Made by a program: the position numbers and the translations under genes. Below are positions 9,349 through 12,433 of a stretch of 12,433 bases of DNA, piece after piece. The stretch comes from Candidatus Brocadiia bacterium. Lineage in GTDB: Bacteria > Planctomycetota > PUPC01 > DSUN01. Positions within the stretch are counted from its first letter, which is position 1; the number at the start of each line of letters is the position of its first letter. The notes under the pieces are model-generated. The model was not told where the DNA came from. It made no database searches and was given only the letters and a program-made list of their open reading frames with translations. The DNA lies in the NCBI GenBank assembly GCA_016782825.1, contig JADHXT010000068.1, forward strand, positions 1 to 12,433. The letters are read 5' to 3'.

Positions 9349-11190
9349 ATGGATGGCACGGTGAAGGTTACATTCCAGCCTGAGGGCAAAGCGGCACACG
9401 TGCTGCCGGGCAGCTTGATCATCGAGGCCGCCGCTCGTGCAGGCATCATCATCGAGACGCCGTGCGGCGGCCGCGGCACCTGCGGCAAGTGCCGCGTGAT
9501 CGTGCAGGACGGCTGCTCGGAGACGACCGACACCGAGCGGGGCCGTCTGACGGCGGACGAGTTGGCCGAGGGCGTGCGCCTGGCGTGTCAGGCCAAGGTG
9601 ATGGCCGACACCTCGGTGACCGTGCCCGAGGCCTCGCGCTTCTTCGAGCAGCGCATCCTGGCCTCGGGCGAAGGCGGCACGTCGCGCCTCTGCCCGGCGG
9701 TGGCCAAGCGTGCCGTCGAGCTGGCCGAGCCGACGCTCGAGGACCCTGCGGCCGACAGCGACCGCCTGCTGGCGAGCCTGGACGACGATGCGATCGAGCT
9801 GGACATCGGCGCCGTGCGGCAGCTTGGGTCGGCCGCCCGTGGCGATGGCGGCCAGGTGACGGCGGTGCTCCATGGCCACGACCTCATCGCCGTGGAGCCC
9901 GGCGACACCACCGCGCAGTGCTTCGGCCTGGCCGTGGACGTGGGCACGACCACCGTGGTCGGCTCGCTGCTCGACCTCGCCACCGGCCACGAGCTCGGCG
10001 TGGCCTCGCGCACCAACCCGCAGGTGGCCCACGGCGACGACGTGATCGCACGCATCAGCCATGCCGGCGACGCAGAGGGCCTCGCCCAGTTGCAGGGCAA
10101 GATCACTGAATGCCTCAACGACATCATCGGTGAACTCACCGCCACGGCCGGCGTTTCCCCCGACGCCATCTACCAGGCCGTCATCGCCGGCAACACGACG
10201 ATGAACCACCTGTTCCTCGGCATCGACCCCAGCCACGTGGCCCTCATGCCCTATCCCGCGGTGCTGCGGCGGGGCGGCGTGTTTGCCGCCGTCGATCTGG
10301 GGGTGGGCATCCATCCGCGCGGACGGGTGATCACGCTGCCCAACATCGCCGGCTTCGTGGGCGGCGACACGGTGGGCGTGGTGCTCGCCACGCGGCTGCT
10401 CGAACGCGACAAGCCGACCCTCGCGGTGGACATCGGCACCAACGGGGAGATGGTGCTCGGCACGCGCCACCGCATGGTGTGCTGCTCGACGGCAGCGGGC
10501 CCGGCCTTCGAGGGCGCCCGCATCCGCTACGGCATGCGCGCCGCCGAAGGCGCCATCGAGCAGGTGCGCCTGGGCGACGACGTGGAAGTGAGCGTGATCG
10601 AGAACGTGCCGCCGCGCGGCCTGTGCGGCAGCGCGCTCATCAGCCTGGTGGCCGCCCTCCTCCAGCGAGGCATCCTGGAGTCCACCGGCCGGCTCGTGCC
10701 GCCAGACGCGCTCCCTGCCGACCTGCCCGAGGCCCTGCGACGACGCGTGGTGGAGCACGGCGGCGCCTGGGCCTTCGCCGTCGCCACCGAAGAGGAATCG
10801 GCCCTCGACGAGGCCATCCTCCTCACCCAGCGCGACGTGCGGGAGCTTCAGCTTGCCAAGGGCGCCATCCGTGCCGGCATCGAAATCCTCGTGCACGAAT
10901 TCGGCATCGAGAGCGGCGACATCGACTGCGTGCTGCTGGCCGGCGGCTTCGGCAACTTTATCCGCCGCGGCGCCGCCCTCCGCATCGGCCTGCTGCCGCT
11001 CATCGAGCACGAGCGCATCCGCTTCGTGGGCAACGCCGCAATCGTCGGCGCCAAGATGGCCCTGGCCTGCAACGACTACATGCACCAGGCCGAGGAGATC
11101 TCGCGGCGCACCGAGTACATCGAGTTGGGCGCGCTGCCCGAGTTCCAGATGCGCTTCGCCGACGCCATGATGTTCCCCGAAGAGGGCTGA
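9349..11190 (+). CDS. RACo-type corrinoid activation protein ([2Fe-2S] + ASKHA)
   Basis: Proteins of this family (RACo, RamA-like) use an iron-sulfur centre and ATP to reduce inactive Co(II) corrinoid proteins back to Co(I) in anaerobic methyl-transfer pathways. The 613-residue product has an N-terminal ferredoxin-like domain with Cys39-x5-Cys45-x2-Cys48 and Cys80, the plant-type [2Fe-2S] pattern. A linker (about 95-190) leads to an ASKHA ATPase region: a first phosphate motif DVGTTT (197-202), NTTMNHLFLG, a second DIGTNGE (361-367), CSTAAGPAFEGARI, and LAGGFGN (near 530-536). No membrane segment is seen. Its Shine-Dalgarno is weak (GGGAAG, about 9 bases away). No methyltransferase or corrinoid protein lies nearby, so the partner is unknown. 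It might serve O-demethylases, a methylamine system or the Wood-Ljungdahl corrinoid protein. Family assignment is firm; the substrate is not. Confidence 0.9.
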   Translation: MDGTVKVTFQPEGKAAHVLPGSLIIEAAARAGIIIETPCGGRGTCGKCRVIVQDGCSETTDTERGRLTADELAEGVRLACQAKVMADTSVTVPEASRFFEQRILASGEGGTSRLCPAVAKRAVELAEPTLEDPAADSDRLLASLDDDAIELDIGAVRQLGSAARGDGGQVTAVLHGHDLIAVEPGDTTAQCFGLAVDVGTTTVVGSLLDLATGHELGVASRTNPQVAHGDDVIARISHAGDAEGLAQLQGKITECLNDIIGELTATAGVSPDAIYQAVIAGNTTMNHLFLGIDPSHVALMPYPAVLRRGGVFAAVDLGVGIHPRGRVITLPNIAGFVGGDTVGVVLATRLLERDKPTLAVDIGTNGEMVLGTRHRMVCCSTAAGPAFEGARIRYGMRAAEGAIEQVRLGDDVEVSVIENVPPRGLCGSALISLVAALLQRGILESTGRLVPPDALPADLPEALRRRVVEHGGAWAFAVATEEESALDEAILLTQRDVRELQLAKGAIRAGIEILVHEFGIESGDIDCVLLAGGFGNFIRRGAALRIGLLPLIEHERIRFVGNAAIVGAKMALACNDYMHQAEEISRRTEYIELGALPEFQMRFADAMMFPEEG

Positions 11191-11201
11191 ATCCGTTCGT
11201 G

Positions 11202-11230
11202 TTGCGAGAGTCGCGGCAACATGTTACCAT
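11202..11230 (+). promoter_or_regulatory. Promoter of the Na+/phosphate cotransporter gene
   Basis: TTGCGA (11202-11207), 17 bases, then TACCAT (11225-11230), the same -10 as for the DUF1846 gene. The -35 lies within a small GTTGC / GCAAC inverted repeat (11201-11220). The expected start point is near 11237, giving a leader of about 50 bases. A separate promoter only 12 bases after the RACo stop suggests the transporter is not solely co-transcribed with it. Confidence 0.55.
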
Positions 11231-11286
11231 TCTCCTGCAATCAGTCCTCGCACAAACCGCACTAGAGGCTCGCAGAGCACGGCACT

Positions 11287-12433
11287 ATGGCAGCCCCTTC
11301 TTTCACGGAGATCGCCTTCCCGCTCGTGGGCGGGCTGGGCATGTTCCTCTTCGGCATGAAGCAGATGAGCGACGGCCTCCGGCGGGCGGCCGGCGGGCGG
11401 CTCGAGCACATTCTGGGCGTGTTGTGCAAGACGCTGCCGATGGCCATCCTTCTGGGCATGGTGGTCACGTGCGTGGTGCAGAGCTCCAGCGCCACCACGG
11501 TGATGGTGGTGGGCTTCGTGAACGCGCGGCTTCTGGCGCTGCGTCAGGCCATCGGCGCGGTGATGGGGGCCAACATCGGGACGACGATCACCGCGTGGCT
11601 CGTGGCCGCCGGCCTCTCGGTGAAGGCCCTGAAGATCAGCACCTATGCGCTGCCCATGATCGGCCTCGGCTTCCTGCTCAACACCGCGATGCGCCGCCGC
11701 GGCTGGCGTCTGTTTGGCCAAGTGATCCTGGGACTGGGCCTCCTGCTTTTCGGCCTCGGCGTGATGAAGGATGCGTTCGGCCCGCTGGCGAAGTCGGAAC
11801 ACACGAAGGACCTCTTCGCGCGGTTCAGCACCAATCCCCTGCTGGGGGTACTGGTCGGCGCCGTGGTGACCATGCTGCTCCAGAGCTCCAGCGCCACCAT
11901 CGCCATCGTGCAGGTGCTGGCCGCGCAGGGCATCGTGTCGCTCGATGCGGCCATTCCCCTCATGCTGGGCGACAACATCGGCACCACGATCACCGCTCAG
12001 CTCGCCGCCATCGGCACCAACCGCAACGCACGGCGCGCCGCCCGAGCGCACCTGCTGTTCAATGTCCTCGGCGTGCTCTGGGTGCTGCCTCTGGTCTACC
12101 TGGGGGTCTTTGGCCGCATCGTGGACGCCATTGTGCCCGGCCTCCCGCAGGGCGCCGCCGTGCCACACATCGCCGCGGCACACACGCTCTTCAACGTCGT
12201 GAACACCCTGCTCTTCCTTCCGATGATCGGGCTGCTGGAGCGAACGGCCATCCGCCTGGCGGGCGGGGCAGACAAGGACGATGACGGCGAGGCCCGCTAC
12301 CTGGAGCCGCATCTCCTCGACACCCCTCGCGCGGCCATGGAAGGCGCGCGGCGCGAGATCGTGCGCATGATGGAGATCGCGCGCGAGGTGGTCACCCAGG
12401 CCAAGACGGGACTGGTCCAGACCGACCACGGCG
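11287..12433 (+). CDS. Na+/phosphate cotransporter, NptA/YjbB type (3' end cut)
   Basis: The first 382 codons are present and the frame is still open at the window end. The protein is an integral inner-membrane transporter of the Na/Pi cotransporter II family, which moves phosphate with sodium. Two inverted family repeats are clear: QSSSATT (65-71) followed by GANIGTT (94-100), and QSSSATI (199-205) followed by GDNIGTT (228-234). Each lies among hydrophobic segments. From about residue 345, after a charged Asp/Glu linker, a helical stretch with REIVRMMEIAREVV begins; this looks like the start of the PhoU-like domain common at the C-terminus of bacterial members. The ATG at 11287 has no clear Shine-Dalgarno site, so the start is less certain than the family. 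Direction of transport cannot be told from sequence; YjbB in E. coli is linked to phosphate export. Confidence 0.9.
   Translation, partial: MAAPSFTEIAFPLVGGLGMFLFGMKQMSDGLRRAAGGRLEHILGVLCKTLPMAILLGMVVTCVVQSSSATTVMVVGFVNARLLALRQAIGAVMGANIGTTITAWLVAAGLSVKALKISTYALPMIGLGFLLNTAMRRRGWRLFGQVILGLGLLLFGLGVMKDAFGPLAKSEHTKDLFARFSTNPLLGVLVGAVVTMLLQSSSATIAIVQVLAAQGIVSLDAAIPLMLGDNIGTTITAQLAAIGTNRNARRAARAHLLFNVLGVLWVLPLVYLGVFGRIVDAIVPGLPQGAAVPHIAAAHTLFNVVNTLLFLPMIGLLERTAIRLAGGADKDDDGEARYLEPHLLDTPRAAMEGARREIVRMMEIAREVVTQAKTGLVQTDHG

Noticed and set aside
10479..12284. A long plus-strand frame overlapping the RACo and transporter genes
   Set aside because: It is an out-of-frame shadow: Arg/Pro/His-rich, and it spans two well-identified genes and the gap between them.

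Overview
This window comes from a GC-rich bacterial chromosome. Six genes are visible plus one cut at the left edge; the last gene is cut at the right edge. I see no tRNA, rRNA, CRISPR array, insertion sequence or integrase. The -35/-10 promoters with 17-base spacers, Shine-Dalgarno sites and a lipoprotein signal peptide are bacterial. A secreted protein of a type I associate with Planctomycetota and relatives, a DUF1846 protein and a corrinoid-activation (RACo-type) protein suggest an anaerobic member of that or a similar phylum. That placement is inference and is weak.

Left half, minus strand (1-5624): reading right to left there is a tight operon made of a GuaA-like GMP synthase ATP-pyrophosphatase without a glutaminase domain, then carA, then carB. 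Gaps are 21 and 17 bases. A hairpin follows carB, and after it comes the start of a lipoprotein gene that leaves the window.

Right half, plus strand (5906-12433): a DUF1846 protein is divergent from the operon. It is followed by a secreted protein of unknown function, a [2Fe-2S]/ASKHA protein of the RACo family that reactivates corrinoid proteins, and a Na+/phosphate cotransporter of the NptA/YjbB type. Each of these appears to have its own promoter.

The most interesting signal is in the operon. CarA keeps its length and fold but has lost the catalytic cysteine (Gly255 at the E. coli Cys269 position), the triad glutamate (Ile341 for Glu355) and a glutamine-binding Asn (His297 for Asn311). 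The neighbouring GuaA-like protein has no glutaminase domain at all. So two normally glutamine-dependent nucleotide enzymes, encoded together, both look unable to hydrolyse glutamine. The simplest reading is that both use free ammonia, or ammonia from a partner encoded elsewhere. Key checks are whether the same substitutions recur in relatives, and whether a separate guaAa or a second carA exists in the genome.

Five well-placed promoters share one pattern (TTG-starting -35, exactly 17 bases, TA-N3-T -10), which is a useful signature for this genome.
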